A stretch of 17,926 nt of DNA from Christensenellaceae bacterium. Its GTDB lineage: Bacteria; Bacillota; Clostridia; Christensenellales; Borkfalkiaceae. Location: assembly GCA_948482865.1 (NCBI GenBank), contig CAOMHR010000012.1:1-17926 (forward strand). Reading direction: 5' to 3'. The notes beneath the pieces were generated by a model. The model made no database searches. It saw nothing but the letters and a program-made list of their open reading frames with translations, and was not told where the DNA came from. Within the stretch, counting starts at the first letter, position 1. Each line of letters begins with the position of its first letter. Shown piece by piece: positions 1 through 7,649 of this stretch. Made by a program: the position numbers and the translations under genes.

Positions 1-1665
1 GAAGGGGTAGAAACTTCTACCGGTCCTTTGGGGCAGGGCGTGGGCAACGCGGTAGGTTTTGCCGTTGCCGAAGCGCATCTTGCGGCGATTTTCAACAGAC
101 CTTATTTCCCCGTTGTTGACCACTTTACTTACGTTCTCTGCGGCGACGGCTGCCTTGAAGAAGGTTTAAGCTATGAAGCCTGCTCTTTTGCCGGAACGCA
201 GAAACTGGGTAAACTCATACTCTTGTACGACAAAAACAACATAACCATAGAAGGCAACATTTCGCAGACTTTCAGCGAAGACCCCGCCGCGCGCTTTGCT
301 GCGCAGGGCTGGCAGGTAATACGCGTGAACGATGCAAACAACCTGAACGCGCTTAAAGCGGCTATTGAACGCGCAAAGAGCGATTTGACCCGCCCTTCCA
401 TTATTATCTGCCGCTCGGTCATAGGCTACGGTTCGCCGCTGGAAGACACCGCGGACGTACACGGCGCGCCTATGGGCGAAGCAAATCTTCAGAAGACAAA
501 AGAATTTTACGGTTGGACGGAACAGCCTTTTGCCGTACCCGAAGACGTAAAAGAACACTGTATGAACATTGCCGAGCAGAAGCTGGAAGCCGAAGAGAAC
601 TGGAACAAGATGTTCAAAAAGTACAAGCGCGAATATCCCGACCTTGCTGAAAAATACGAAAGATTTATGCAGGGCAACGAACCCGATTTCGGCGATATGC
701 AGGAGCTTTTCCGTTTTGACAAGGACGAAGCCACAAGAACTTCCGGCGGAAAAATACTTAACAGAATTGCTGACGTAATGCCCAACCTTATGTCGGGGTC
801 GGCAGACCTTGCCCCTTCCACCAAAACCGAACTCAAAGGAAAGGGATATTTTTCGCCCGACAACAGGGAAGGCAGAAACATTCATTTCGGTATACGCGAA
901 CACGCAATGGCGGCGATTTGCAACGGCATACAGCTGCACGGCGGACTCAGAATAGTTTGCTCCACCTTCTTCTCTTTCTCCGACTATATGAAGGGCGGCA
1001 TAAGAATGAGCGCTCTTATGAATATCCCCGTCATTTACGTTATGACGCACGACTCTATAGGCGTAGGCGAAGACGGCCCCACGCACCAGCCCGTGGAACA
1101 GCTTATTTCCCTGCGCTCTATCCCGGGCATTAAAGTGTTCCGTCCCTGCGACGGCAAAGAGACCGCGGCGGCGTACATTTCTGCGTTTACGCAGGAGTCC
1201 CCCACCGTTCTGGTTTTATCAAGACAGGATTTGCCCCAGTTTGAAAGCACGGGCATTAAGGCGCTTACCGGCGGGTATATACTCGCCGACTGCGACGGCA
1301 CGCCCGACGTAATTTTAATAGGCACAGGCTCTGAAACCGAACTTTGTATGAGCGCGAAACAAATTCTTGCAAGGGACAACATAAAGGCGCGCGTAGTTTC
1401 TATGCCCTGTATGGAAGAATTTGAAAAACAGACCGAAGAATATCAGGAATACGTACTGCCCAAAGCCGTAAAAGCAAGGGTATGCGTGGAAGCCGCTTCA
1501 CACTTTGCCTGGTATAAATATGCGGGCGACTGCGGCGAAGTGCTTGCAATGTACTCGTTCGGCATTTCGGCGCCTGCAAAACAACTTTTCGAACATTTCG
1601 GCTTTACCGCCCAGTCGGTTGCCGAACGTGCGAAACTTTCCATTTCAAAAGTCAGCGGAAAATAA
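1..1665 (+). CDS. tkt: Transketolase, 5'-truncated by window edge
   Basis: Transketolase moves two-carbon ketol units between sugar phosphates in the non-oxidative pentose phosphate pathway, using thiamine diphosphate and Mg2+. The reading frame is open from base 1, so the gene enters from the left; about 554 residues are visible and, compared with the E. coli enzyme (about 660), roughly 110 N-terminal residues are missing. The visible part starts in the conserved TSTGPLGQG loop. The thiamine-diphosphate motif begins with GDGCLEEG (visible residues 48-55). The pyrimidine-binding domain shows GIREHAM and GPTHQPVEQL, and the C-terminal domain is complete, ending in TAA. The TTG at base 28 is an internal Leu codon, not a start. 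A hairpin follows 16 bases after the stop. Assignment is firm; metabolic context upstream is not visible. Confidence 0.97.
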   Translation, partial: EGVETSTGPLGQGVGNAVGFAVAEAHLAAIFNRPYFPVVDHFTYVLCGDGCLEEGLSYEACSFAGTQKLGKLILLYDKNNITIEGNISQTFSEDPAARFAAQGWQVIRVNDANNLNALKAAIERAKSDLTRPSIIICRSVIGYGSPLEDTADVHGAPMGEANLQKTKEFYGWTEQPFAVPEDVKEHCMNIAEQKLEAEENWNKMFKKYKREYPDLAEKYERFMQGNEPDFGDMQELFRFDKDEATRTSGGKILNRIADVMPNLMSGSADLAPSTKTELKGKGYFSPDNREGRNIHFGIREHAMAAICNGIQLHGGLRIVCSTFFSFSDYMKGGIRMSALMNIPVIYVMTHDSIGVGEDGPTHQPVEQLISLRSIPGIKVFRPCDGKETAAAYISAFTQESPTVLVLSRQDLPQFESTGIKALTGGYILADCDGTPDVILIGTGSETELCMSAKQILARDNIKARVVSMPCMEEFEKQTEEYQEYVLPKAVKARVCVEAASHFAWYKYAGDCGEVLAMYSFGISAPAKQLFEHFGFTAQSVAERAKLSISKVSGK

Positions 1666-1681
1666 ATTTAAAAGAAATTTT

Positions 1682-1717
1682 AAATACATCTCCGGAAGCT
1701 ATTTCGGAGATGTATTT
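1682..1717 (+). terminator. Hairpin after transketolase
   Basis: A perfect 13-bp inverted repeat (AAATACATCTCCG at 1682-1694 and its complement at 1705-1717, 10-base loop) starts 16 bases after the transketolase stop. There is no strong T-run after it, only TTTGCAAAAG, so it may be a weak terminator, an attenuator or an RNA-stabilising stem. The next gene starts only 16 bases beyond, so partial read-through is plausible. The stem also covers an ATG at 1710, which argues against that ATG as the start of the next gene. Confidence 0.55.
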
Positions 1718-1733
1718 GCAAAAGTGGAAAATT

Positions 1734-2681
1734 ATGAAAATTGCGATTAATATCAGCGCGCTCGATTACGGCGACGTATGTTTTTCCGATTTTGAAAAGC
1801 TCGGCGAAGTTAAATATTTCGGCGAAGTATCAAAGGACGAACTGTATTTGCTTGCCGCAGACTGCGACGCGCTTATCATAAACAAAATAGCCGTGGACGA
1901 GCAGCTTCTTGCCGCCTGCCCTAATATTAAGTACATAGGACTGTTTTCAACGGGGTACAACCTGATTGATATCGAAGCGTGCAAGAAACACGGCGTAACC
2001 GTATGCAACGCGCCCGACTACTCTACAAATTCGGTATGCCAGCATACCTTCGCCCTGCTGTTGAATTTTTACGGTGCAATCAATAAATACACTTCTTCCG
2101 TCGCGGGCGGGGACTGGATTAAGAGCGAAACTTTCAGTTACTACCTTGCACCCATGCACGAGCTGTACGGAAAAACTTTCGGCGTGTTCGGATACGGTAA
2201 TATCGGAAAAGCGGTTGCAAAAATCGCGGCGGCATTCGGTGCGGAAGTTATTGTCTGCTCACGCACAAAACCCGTAGACTGCCCCTATAAGACGGTCGAT
2301 TTCGAAACCCTTTTAAAGACGAGCGACATACTCTCCCTGCACTGCCCGCTAAATCAGGCTACAGCGAAAATTATTAACGCGGAAGCGCTTTCCAAAATGA
2401 AACAGAACTGCGTGCTTATAAACACGGCGCGCGGCGGACTGATTGACGAAGCGGCGCTCACAGACGCCCTTAACAGCGGGAAAATTGCGGGCGCATGCCT
2501 TGACACCGTAAGCGAAGAACCTATGAAGAAAGACAATCCGCTTGTCAACGCGAAAAACTGCCTTATAACGCCGCATATCGCCTGGATGCCCAAGGAAACA
2601 AGGCAACGCCTTATAGGCACGGTTGCGGCGAACCTTAGCGCGTTTATTGACGGCAATCCCCGAAACGTAATAACCAAATAA
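1734..2681 (+). CDS. D-2-hydroxyacid dehydrogenase (NAD-dependent, glycerate/hydroxypyruvate-type)
   Basis: This 315-residue protein belongs to the D-isomer-specific 2-hydroxyacid dehydrogenase family, which interconverts 2-keto acids and D-2-hydroxy acids with NAD(P)H. The substrate-binding domain has the STGYNLIDI and NAPDYSTNSVCQHT segments. The Rossmann motif is GYGNIG (153-158). The catalytic trio is visible: Arg233 in TARGG, Glu262 in SEEP and His281 in TPHIAW. Length fits the family. I chose the ATG at 1734 over the ATG at 1710 because 1710 lies inside the hairpin stem and the chain from 1734 starts directly with the first beta strand (MKIAINI). The Shine-Dalgarno (AGTGGA) is weak. The substrate cannot be fixed from sequence; glycerate/hydroxypyruvate or a related small acid would suit the neighbouring transketolase. 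It converges with the minus-strand unit at 2700-2730. Confidence 0.93.
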   Translation: MKIAINISALDYGDVCFSDFEKLGEVKYFGEVSKDELYLLAADCDALIINKIAVDEQLLAACPNIKYIGLFSTGYNLIDIEACKKHGVTVCNAPDYSTNSVCQHTFALLLNFYGAINKYTSSVAGGDWIKSETFSYYLAPMHELYGKTFGVFGYGNIGKAVAKIAAAFGAEVIVCSRTKPVDCPYKTVDFETLLKTSDILSLHCPLNQATAKIINAEALSKMKQNCVLINTARGGLIDEAALTDALNSGKIAGACLDTVSEEPMKKDNPLVNAKNCLITPHIAWMPKETRQRLIGTVAANLSAFIDGNPRNVITK

Positions 2682-2688
2682 CGAAAAC

Positions 2689-2730
2689 CAAATTATAAAA
2701 ATGCGGCGCTTAATTATTAAGCGCCGCATT
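2689..2730. terminator. Shared terminator between convergent genes
   Basis: A nearly perfect palindrome (2700-2730, stem AATGCGGCGCTTAA with its complement) lies between two converging genes. It begins three bases after the minus-strand stop at 2733, and on the minus strand it is followed by TTTTTATAATTT, a good U-tract, so it is a strong terminator for the activase unit. On the plus strand the following CATTTGTT is weaker, but it can still end the dehydrogenase message. Confidence 0.8.
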
Positions 2731-2732
2731 TG

Positions 2733-3995
2733 TTAATGCGCCATATTCTGTTTTGCCGCAGCTAGCATAAGTTTTATGCGGTTTTCCTGATTCACCTTTG
2801 TCGAAGAAGGGTCGTAATCTACCGCCACTACGTTTTCGTCTTCGTACAAACTTTTAAGCGTGCGTATTGCCCCCTTACCTGCTATGTGGTTCGGAAGGCA
2901 ACCGAACGGCTGGGCGCAGACCACGTTTTTAACGCCAGTTTCCGCCAGCGCAGCCATCTCCGCAGGGATAAGCCAGCCTTCGCCCATTTTTACGCCCTGG
3001 TTCAACACCTTGTCCGCCAGAACGCGTAACTGCCCGAAGTCGTGAATAGGTTCAAAAGTCCCGTCTTCGTTAAACTGGTCTATGATAACGCGCTGGATTT
3101 TGCGAAGAATTTTATAGACCTGTCTGTAAATAAACGCGATAAAAGGGCTGTGTCCGTAAAGACGGCTGTCGTTCACCACGTTGATTATACAGTACATAAT
3201 AAAGTCCATAAGCGCGGGAACCACAGGCTCGCAATTTTCCGACAGAAGCAAGTCCACAAGCCTGTTGTTGCCCAAATTGGAGTATTTTACGTAAATTTCG
3301 CCAACAATCCCGACCTTTGTTTTTTTCTCTCCGTTACGTTCAACGGCGGCAAACGTCTTTATAATTTCACGGTTTATTTTTTTGTAATTTTTATACTTTC
3401 CGCGCGCGAACGCATCAACGGTAAACTTAACCGCCCTGTCACGCGCCGCGTCAGACGAGCCATGCGCCATTTCGTAAGGTTTTGTCTGGTAGTAACACCA
3501 CATAATACTGTCGCCGTAAAAAATTGCATATGCAAGTTTCATCATAAGGCTCAATGTTATGGGCATTGACGACTTTTTTTCCAAACCCGAAAAATTGAAC
3601 GAAAGCACGGGCACTTGCGGAAATTCGGCGGAAAGCGCCTTTTTTATGAGCGGCATATAGTTTGAAGCGCGGCAACCGCCGCCTGTCTGTGTTATCAACA
3701 CCGCGGTGCGGTTAACGTCGTACCTGCCGCTTTTAAGCGCGTCCAAATATTGTCCCACTACGCAAAGGCAGGGATAACAGGTGTCGTTATGGACGTGCTT
3801 TAATCCTTCGTCAATGACCGCGCGGGATTCGTTTTTAAGAATTTCAACGTCGTACCCTTCCATCTTCAACAGTTCCTGAATTATCAGAAAGTGCCACGGA
3901 AGCATATCGGGTATTAAAATTTTATGGGTGCTTTTCATTGACTTGTCCCACACGGGATAGTCGTTTTTATAATCGGTTTTCTTACTTTCAGCCAT
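2733..3995 (-). CDS. 2-hydroxyacyl-CoA dehydratase-like (HGD-D type) protein, partner of activase
   Basis: This 420-residue protein matches the C-terminal HGD-D-like part of the large activase/dehydratase proteins common in Clostridia. Cysteines suited to an Fe-S cluster are visible: NDTCYPCLC (Cys73, 76, 78), GGGCRA (Cys108), and a C-terminal CAQPFGC (Cys360, Cys366). The body resembles dehydratase subunits that bind a [4Fe-4S] cluster, but the true substrate of this family is not established; it is often annotated only as activase-related. The start ATG at 3995 lies 8 bases inside the upstream gene (stop TGA at 3988-3990), which points to translational coupling. A GAGGAG lies upstream, at a long spacing of about 13 bases. 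Together with its upstream partner it gives about 1395 residues, the size of single-chain homologues. It may be oxygen sensitive, fitting an anaerobe. Confidence 0.85.
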   Translation of the reverse strand: MAESKKTDYKNDYPVWDKSMKSTHKILIPDMLPWHFLIIQELLKMEGYDVEILKNESRAVIDEGLKHVHNDTCYPCLCVVGQYLDALKSGRYDVNRTAVLITQTGGGCRASNYMPLIKKALSAEFPQVPVLSFNFSGLEKKSSMPITLSLMMKLAYAIFYGDSIMWCYYQTKPYEMAHGSSDAARDRAVKFTVDAFARGKYKNYKKINREIIKTFAAVERNGEKKTKVGIVGEIYVKYSNLGNNRLVDLLLSENCEPVVPALMDFIMYCIINVVNDSRLYGHSPFIAFIYRQVYKILRKIQRVIIDQFNEDGTFEPIHDFGQLRVLADKVLNQGVKMGEGWLIPAEMAALAETGVKNVVCAQPFGCLPNHIAGKGAIRTLKSLYEDENVVAVDYDPSSTKVNQENRIKLMLAAAKQNMAH

Positions 3996-6915
3996 TGTTT
4001 TCAGCCGTCTCCTCTATAGCCGCAAGCATACTGCGAAGCCTTATTTTAACAACGCCGAGATTATTTATTTCGTCGATTTTTATCTGCGTATACAGCTTAC
4101 CGTTTTTTTCCATAATGGACCTTACTTCGTCGGCGGTAATTGCGTCCAGTCCGCAACCGAACGAAACAAGCTGCACGAGATTTACGTTTTTGCGCTTAGC
4201 AGCAAAGTTCGCGGCGCGGTAAAGTCTTGCATGGTAGGTCCACTGGTTTAACACGTTTACTTCTACTTTTCCCGACTTTTCAAACACGCTGTCTTCGGAA
4301 AGAACGGCAAGGTTCAAAGAAGTAAGAAGTTTGTTTATAGCGTGATTTATTTCGTTGTCTATATGATAAGGTCTGCCCGCAAGCACAATAATCTGTTTAC
4401 CCTGCTCTTCCGCCTTTTGCAGAATTTCGTCCGCCTTTTTACGGATGTCCGCATGATAGCTTTCAAGCCGCGCAAAACCTTCTTTAAGAGCCTTCTTCAC
4501 TTCGCCCTTTTTCACGCCGTATTTTCTGAATATGCCGTACAGCTTCAACACCGTGTTTTTGGTCATATTCAAATCGATATACGGCATTATGAAATTTTCG
4601 TCCGAAAGCCGTTCGTTATTGGCTTTTAAAAGTTCGGGATAGTATGCCACAACGGGACAGTTGTAGTGGTTTGTTGAACAGTGTTCGTCAAGATTGTAAC
4701 TTTCGCAGGGAAGAAAAATGAAGTCTACGCCGCTGTCCAGCAGACTTTCGATATGACCGTGCATTAATTTTGCGGGATAGCAAACCGTATCGGAAGCAAC
4801 CGTATGCTGCCCCCTGTAATACAGAGCGCGGGAAGACTTTTCTGACAGAACTACTTCAAAACCCAGCGTTTCGAAAAAGCCTGCCCATACGGGGAGCTGT
4901 TCGTACATACCCAGCTGCAACGGAAGTCCGACTTTGCCGCGCGTTCCTTTAACGCCCCTGACCGTTTCAAGAAGCCGCTTCTGTTTATACGCGTAAATGT
5001 CCAGCTCGTCGGAAGCAGGTTTTAGCCCCGCACCCTTTTCGCACTTGTTGCCGGAAACAAACTTTCTGCCGTCGCCGAAAGTTATTACGTTTATATGACA
5101 GTTTGAAGTACAGCCGCGACAGTTTGCCGACTTGGACGTATATGTAAATTTTTCAAGCTCTTCACTGCCCAGAACCGTACTCTTTTCAGGCGGATTTTCC
5201 ATTGCGAAAAGCGCCGCGCCGAACGCGCCCATAAGCCCCGCTATCCCCGGTCTTATAACTTTTTTACCCGTTTCTATTTCAAACGAACGCAAAACCGCGT
5301 CGTTCAAAAACGTACCGCCCTGAACGACTATGTTATCGCCAATGTCGTCCGCGCTCTTGGCACGGATAACCTTGTAAATGGCGTTTTTAACTATTGAAGA
5401 AGAAAGTCCCGCGGAGATATCGTCCACTCCCGCGCCTTCTTTCTGCGCCTGTTTTACCGCGCTGTTCATAAACACGGTACAGCGCGAACCGAGTTCTACG
5501 GGGTGTCTTGCATACAGCCCCTGTTCGGAAAACTTATTGATTTCCATACCCATTGCTTTTGCAAAGGTCTGGATAAACGAACCGCAACCCGAAGAACACG
5601 CTTCGTTAAGCATTATAGAATCGATTGCGCCGTTTTTGATTTTAAAACACTTTATATCCTGACCGCCGATATCGATTATAAAATCGACCTTGGGATTAAA
5701 GTGCAACGCCGCCTTAAAGTGTGCAACCGTTTCGACTATGCCGAAATCGGCTTTGAGCGCGCTCTTTATTAAATCTTCGCCGTAACCGGTCACCGCAGCG
5801 GCGCGGATATTCGTTCTGCCGCCGCTCAGAGCGTAAAAATCTTTGAGCTTTTCGATTACCACGTCCAGCGGCTGCCCCTTATTGGAAAGATACTGCGAGT
5901 AAAGTATACGGCAATCGGGCGTAATAACTATCAGTTTTGTAGTAGTCGAACCTGAGTCTATACCCAAATAACAGTCGCCGGTATAGCTTTCGATGTCAGC
6001 AAATTCCAGATCTGTAGCGCGGTGACGCTTAACAAATTCGGCATACTCTTCCCTGCTTGCAAACAGCGGCTCGCCCGTGACAATATCGTCGCTTTCGCCC
6101 GCGTTTTCTATATCGGAAATAATTTCTTTAAGCGGTTTTTCATTTACGCCGTATGAAGCCAGCGCCGCGCCGACAGCCATAAAACAGGGGGCATTTTCAG
6201 GGAACACCGCGTTTTCTTCCGTCAAACCCAAAGTGGAAACGAACGCCTTGCGCAGTCCCTTCAAAAAGAATAAAGGACCGCCCAAAAACAGTACTTTACC
6301 CTTTATTTTTCTGCCCTGCGCAAGACCGGACACCGTCTGGTCGACTACCGCCTGAAAGATTGAAGCGGCAATGTCTTCCTTACGCGCGCCCTGATTTAAC
6401 AGCGGCTGAACGTCTGACTTTGCAAATACCCCGCAGCGCGAAGCTATTGGATAGACCTTTTCAGCCTGTAAAGCAAGTTCGTCCATCTTCGGCGCGTCTA
6501 TGTTCAAAAGGGTCGCCATCTGGTCTATAAACGCGCCCGTGCCGCCCGCGCAACTTCCATTCATACGCTGCTCGGTTCCGCCGGTTATAAAAATTATTTT
6601 CGCGTCTTCACCGCCCAGCTCCACCGCCGCATCCGCGTCGGGATAGTGCTTTTTTATAGCAATAAACGCAGCCTGAACTTCTTGAACGAAGTTCAGTCCG
6701 CTGCGCTGTGAAAGTCCCAGTCCCGCACTGCCCGTTATAGAAACCGAGTAACTTCCGTCAAGTTTTTCTGCAACTTTTTTAAGTTCCGAAAGTACCGTCT
6801 CTTTCACGCGCGAAAGATGGCGCACGTAGGACGAATATATTAAATTTTTGTTGTTGTCGAGAACCGCGATCTTAACGGTCGTAGAGCCGACGTCAATTCC
6901 CATTAATCCCTTCAT
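3988..6915 (-). CDS. Acyl-CoA dehydratase activase with two BadF/BadG-type ATPase domains and DUF2229
   Basis: This 975-residue protein has two ASKHA-fold activase domains followed by a cysteine-rich DUF2229-like region. Domain 1 (about 1-255) begins with GIDVGSTTVK, has ELGGEDAK, and Cys122 (SCAGGTGAF) and Cys161 (SRCGVFAKSDVQ). The 39-residue gap between these cysteines equals that of the two [4Fe-4S] ligands in HgdC-type activases. Domain 2 (about 315-575) repeats the pattern with GIDSGSTTTK, DIGGQD, Cys440, Cys444 and Cys479. The C-terminal part holds CRGCTSNC (599-606) and further cysteines at 625, 712, 737, 746 and 753. Known activases use ATP to push an electron into a dehydratase; here the partner is the overlapping downstream gene. 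The frame is open to an ATG at 6951, but that ATG lies in the -35 box of a good promoter, so I start at 6915 (MKGLMGID). An ATG at 6903, with AAGGG just upstream, is the alternative. Confidence 0.9.
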   Translation of the reverse strand: MKGLMGIDVGSTTVKIAVLDNNKNLIYSSYVRHLSRVKETVLSELKKVAEKLDGSYSVSITGSAGLGLSQRSGLNFVQEVQAAFIAIKKHYPDADAAVELGGEDAKIIFITGGTEQRMNGSCAGGTGAFIDQMATLLNIDAPKMDELALQAEKVYPIASRCGVFAKSDVQPLLNQGARKEDIAASIFQAVVDQTVSGLAQGRKIKGKVLFLGGPLFFLKGLRKAFVSTLGLTEENAVFPENAPCFMAVGAALASYGVNEKPLKEIISDIENAGESDDIVTGEPLFASREEYAEFVKRHRATDLEFADIESYTGDCYLGIDSGSTTTKLIVITPDCRILYSQYLSNKGQPLDVVIEKLKDFYALSGGRTNIRAAAVTGYGEDLIKSALKADFGIVETVAHFKAALHFNPKVDFIIDIGGQDIKCFKIKNGAIDSIMLNEACSSGCGSFIQTFAKAMGMEINKFSEQGLYARHPVELGSRCTVFMNSAVKQAQKEGAGVDDISAGLSSSIVKNAIYKVIRAKSADDIGDNIVVQGGTFLNDAVLRSFEIETGKKVIRPGIAGLMGAFGAALFAMENPPEKSTVLGSEELEKFTYTSKSANCRGCTSNCHINVITFGDGRKFVSGNKCEKGAGLKPASDELDIYAYKQKRLLETVRGVKGTRGKVGLPLQLGMYEQLPVWAGFFETLGFEVVLSEKSSRALYYRGQHTVASDTVCYPAKLMHGHIESLLDSGVDFIFLPCESYNLDEHCSTNHYNCPVVAYYPELLKANNERLSDENFIMPYIDLNMTKNTVLKLYGIFRKYGVKKGEVKKALKEGFARLESYHADIRKKADEILQKAEEQGKQIIVLAGRPYHIDNEINHAINKLLTSLNLAVLSEDSVFEKSGKVEVNVLNQWTYHARLYRAANFAAKRKNVNLVQLVSFGCGLDAITADEVRSIMEKNGKLYTQIKIDEINNLGVVKIRLRSMLAAIEETAENNG

Positions 6916-6922
6916 TGGGTAT

Positions 6923-6951
6923 ATTATATCACACTTGCCAAAATTTTTCAA
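6923..6951 (-). promoter_or_regulatory. Sigma-A-type promoter of the activase unit
   Basis: On the minus strand TTGAAA (6951-6946), a 17-base spacer and TATAAT (6928-6923) form a near-consensus housekeeping promoter, with an extended -10 TGA directly before the TATAAT. The expected transcription start, about 7 bases past the -10, falls at about 6916, one base before the ATG at 6915. This rules out the longer reading frame from 6951 as the translated one and suggests a leaderless or almost leaderless message. Confidence 0.8.
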
Positions 6952-6989
6952 ATATATAAATAAATATTAGTATAAAAGAATTGTTAATT

Positions 6990-7247
6990 TCAGGTAACGC
7001 TTTTATGAAGATACTTATTTTTTGTGGCTATACCGCCGCGGATATGCCGCTCGGACAGGTTTTTGTCCAGTACTTCCCTTACGTCTGAAAACAACTTTTT
7101 ATCTATGTTTTCAAGGCGTTCGGTCACGTCCTTATGCACCGTTGACTTACTTATGGAAAAGTGCAGCGCCGCGTTGCGGACTGTCGACTGTGTTTCTATT
7201 ATGTATTCCGCCTCCCTTGTAACCCTTTCTGTAATATAATCCCACAT
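6990..7247 (-). CDS. spoIIID: Sporulation transcriptional regulator SpoIIID
   Basis: SpoIIID is a small DNA-binding protein that activates and represses mother-cell genes during sporulation, working with sigma-E and sigma-K. The 85-residue product aligns by eye with Bacillus subtilis SpoIIID (93 residues): a start like MxDYIxER, the helix-turn-helix around 23-43 containing SKSTVHKD, and the basic C-terminal RHIRGG.ATK.KY segment (68-79) that contacts the minor groove in the known protein. The chain stops just after this segment, a little shorter than the Bacillus protein. The start ATG has AGGAG about 8 bases upstream. The neighbouring activase gene is on the same strand but has its own promoter, so the two need not be co-expressed. 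Its presence indicates a genuine or ancestral endospore former. Confidence 0.95.
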   Translation of the reverse strand: MWDYITERVTREAEYIIETQSTVRNAALHFSISKSTVHKDVTERLENIDKKLFSDVREVLDKNLSERHIRGGIATKNKYLHKSVT

Positions 7248-7292
7248 TTTCGGCTCCTGAATAGAGTTTTAACGCGTTTTCTTTATCCGCGT

Positions 7293-7320
7293 ACTATAAA
7301 CTTATTCCGTTATTTGTCGA
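7293..7320 (-). promoter_or_regulatory. spoIIID: Candidate spoIIID promoter with overlapping regulator site
   Basis: On the minus strand TCGACA (7320-7315), 16 bases, and TATAGT (7298-7293) differ from the sigma-A consensus by one base per box, leaving a leader of about 40 bases. The -35 area also reads ATCGACAAAT (7321-7312), which fits the SpoIIID consensus WWRRACARNY at nine of ten positions, and on the plus strand TGTCGAT, one base from a Spo0A box (TGTCGAA). In Bacillus spoIIID is read by sigma-E and activates itself; I do not see a clear sigma-E promoter. The overlap of three possible signals means each is weakly supported. Confidence 0.35.
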
Positions 7321-7325
7321 TATAT

Positions 7326-7345
7326 GCGGTTTTTAGCGGTTTTTA
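7326..7345. repeat. Tandem 10-bp direct repeat upstream of spoIIID promoter
   Basis: GCGGTTTTTA occurs twice head to tail (7326-7335 and 7336-7345), starting five bases upstream of the candidate spoIIID -35 box. A third copy lies at 7603-7612, where the identity extends to GCGGTTTTTAAGGG, beside the operon terminator. The one-helical-turn spacing would suit a regulator contacting one face of the DNA, but it could also be a remnant of duplicated terminator-like sequence. Confidence 0.6.
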
Positions 7346-7353
7346 AGGGAATT

Positions 7354-7392
7354 TTAAAGGGTTTGCAGTTTAAATAACTGCAAACCCTTTAA
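7354..7392. repeat. Perfect 17-bp inverted repeat, possible terminator
   Basis: TTAAAGGGTTTGCAGTT (7354-7370) is followed after a 5-base loop by its exact complement (7376-7392). It lies about 107 bases upstream of spoIIID. Neither side has a long T-run, so it is either a weak bidirectional terminator, for instance stopping read-through from the phosphonate operon into spoIIID, or the 3' stem of a small RNA. Confidence 0.6.
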
Positions 7393-7491
7393 TTAAATGT
7401 TGCACTTTACAATAATTTTAATTACTTACAAAACAACAAGGCAAGTTCAAATAAAGAATTTTCCTAATCATTTGATCGCATTGTGCGGTAC

Positions 7492-7519
7492 AACTCTTCC
7501 TTTTGGGAAGAGTTTTTTT
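7492..7519 (+). terminator. Plus-strand intrinsic terminator without an upstream gene
   Basis: AACTCTTCC (7492-7500), a 5-base loop and GGAAGAGTT (7506-7514) run into seven T (7513-7519), the standard form of a rho-independent terminator on the plus strand. No plus-strand protein gene precedes it within this intergenic region. The nearest promoter-like sequence, TTGCAC-17-TACTTA at 7400-7428, is poor. Confidence 0.65.
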
Positions 7520-7611
7520 ATATGTAATTAAATATTTACCGTATTATAACATATTAAATATGCCAAAACTGTCATATTTAAAAAAAATTTTTATAACTAA
7601 ATGCGGTTTTT

Positions 7612-7644
7612 AAGGGGCGGCGGTTTACAAAACCGCCGCCCCTT
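7612..7644 (-). terminator. Terminator of the phosphonate/glycan operon
   Basis: A 15-bp perfect stem (7612-7626 with 7630-7644, loop ACA), mostly G and C, starts five bases after the stop codon of the last operon gene. On the minus strand it is followed by TAAAAACCGC, so the U-tract is poor, but the stem is very stable and its position is typical of a terminator. Confidence 0.7.
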
Positions 7645-7649
7645 TATAA

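Larger units (their letters stand above)
7248..7649. other. 402-base intergenic region with hairpins and possible small RNA
   Basis: No convincing protein gene lies between spoIIID and the phosphonate operon. In order the stretch holds a candidate spoIIID promoter (7293-7320), a tandem 10-bp repeat (7326-7345), a 17-bp palindrome (7354-7392), an AT-rich part ending in a plus-strand intrinsic terminator (7492-7519), a minus-strand extended -10 (TGTTATAAT, 7551-7543), an AT-rich stretch, and the operon terminator (7612-7644). A terminator pointing right with no gene before it suggests a short plus-strand RNA. Alternatively a minus-strand RNA of about 180 bases could run from about 7536 to the palindrome at 7354. 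I cannot decide between them. Confidence 0.5.

Noticed and set aside
166..1086. Long minus-strand open frame of 306 codons opposite transketolase.
   Set aside because: It is an antisense shadow of a firmly identified gene, with no recognisable domain; such shadows are frequent here because of codon bias.
1710..1733. Upstream ATG for the D-2-hydroxyacid dehydrogenase.
   Set aside because: It lies inside a perfect hairpin stem with no ribosome binding site, and the family starts at the residue encoded from 1734.
3318..3577. Two runs of seven T on the plus strand (A7 in coding strand) within the HGD-D-like gene as slippage sites.
   Set aside because: A7 runs are common in AT-containing Lys codons and the gene is not a surface gene; no reason to suspect switching.
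6916..6951. N-terminal 12-residue extension of the activase from the ATG at 6951.
   Set aside because: This ATG overlaps the -35 box of a strong promoter and the extension has no counterpart before the conserved GIDVGSTT start.
7397..7531. 44-codon open frame on the plus strand with ATG at 7397.
   Set aside because: No ribosome binding site, it reads straight through the intrinsic terminator, and its composition looks like random AT-rich sequence.
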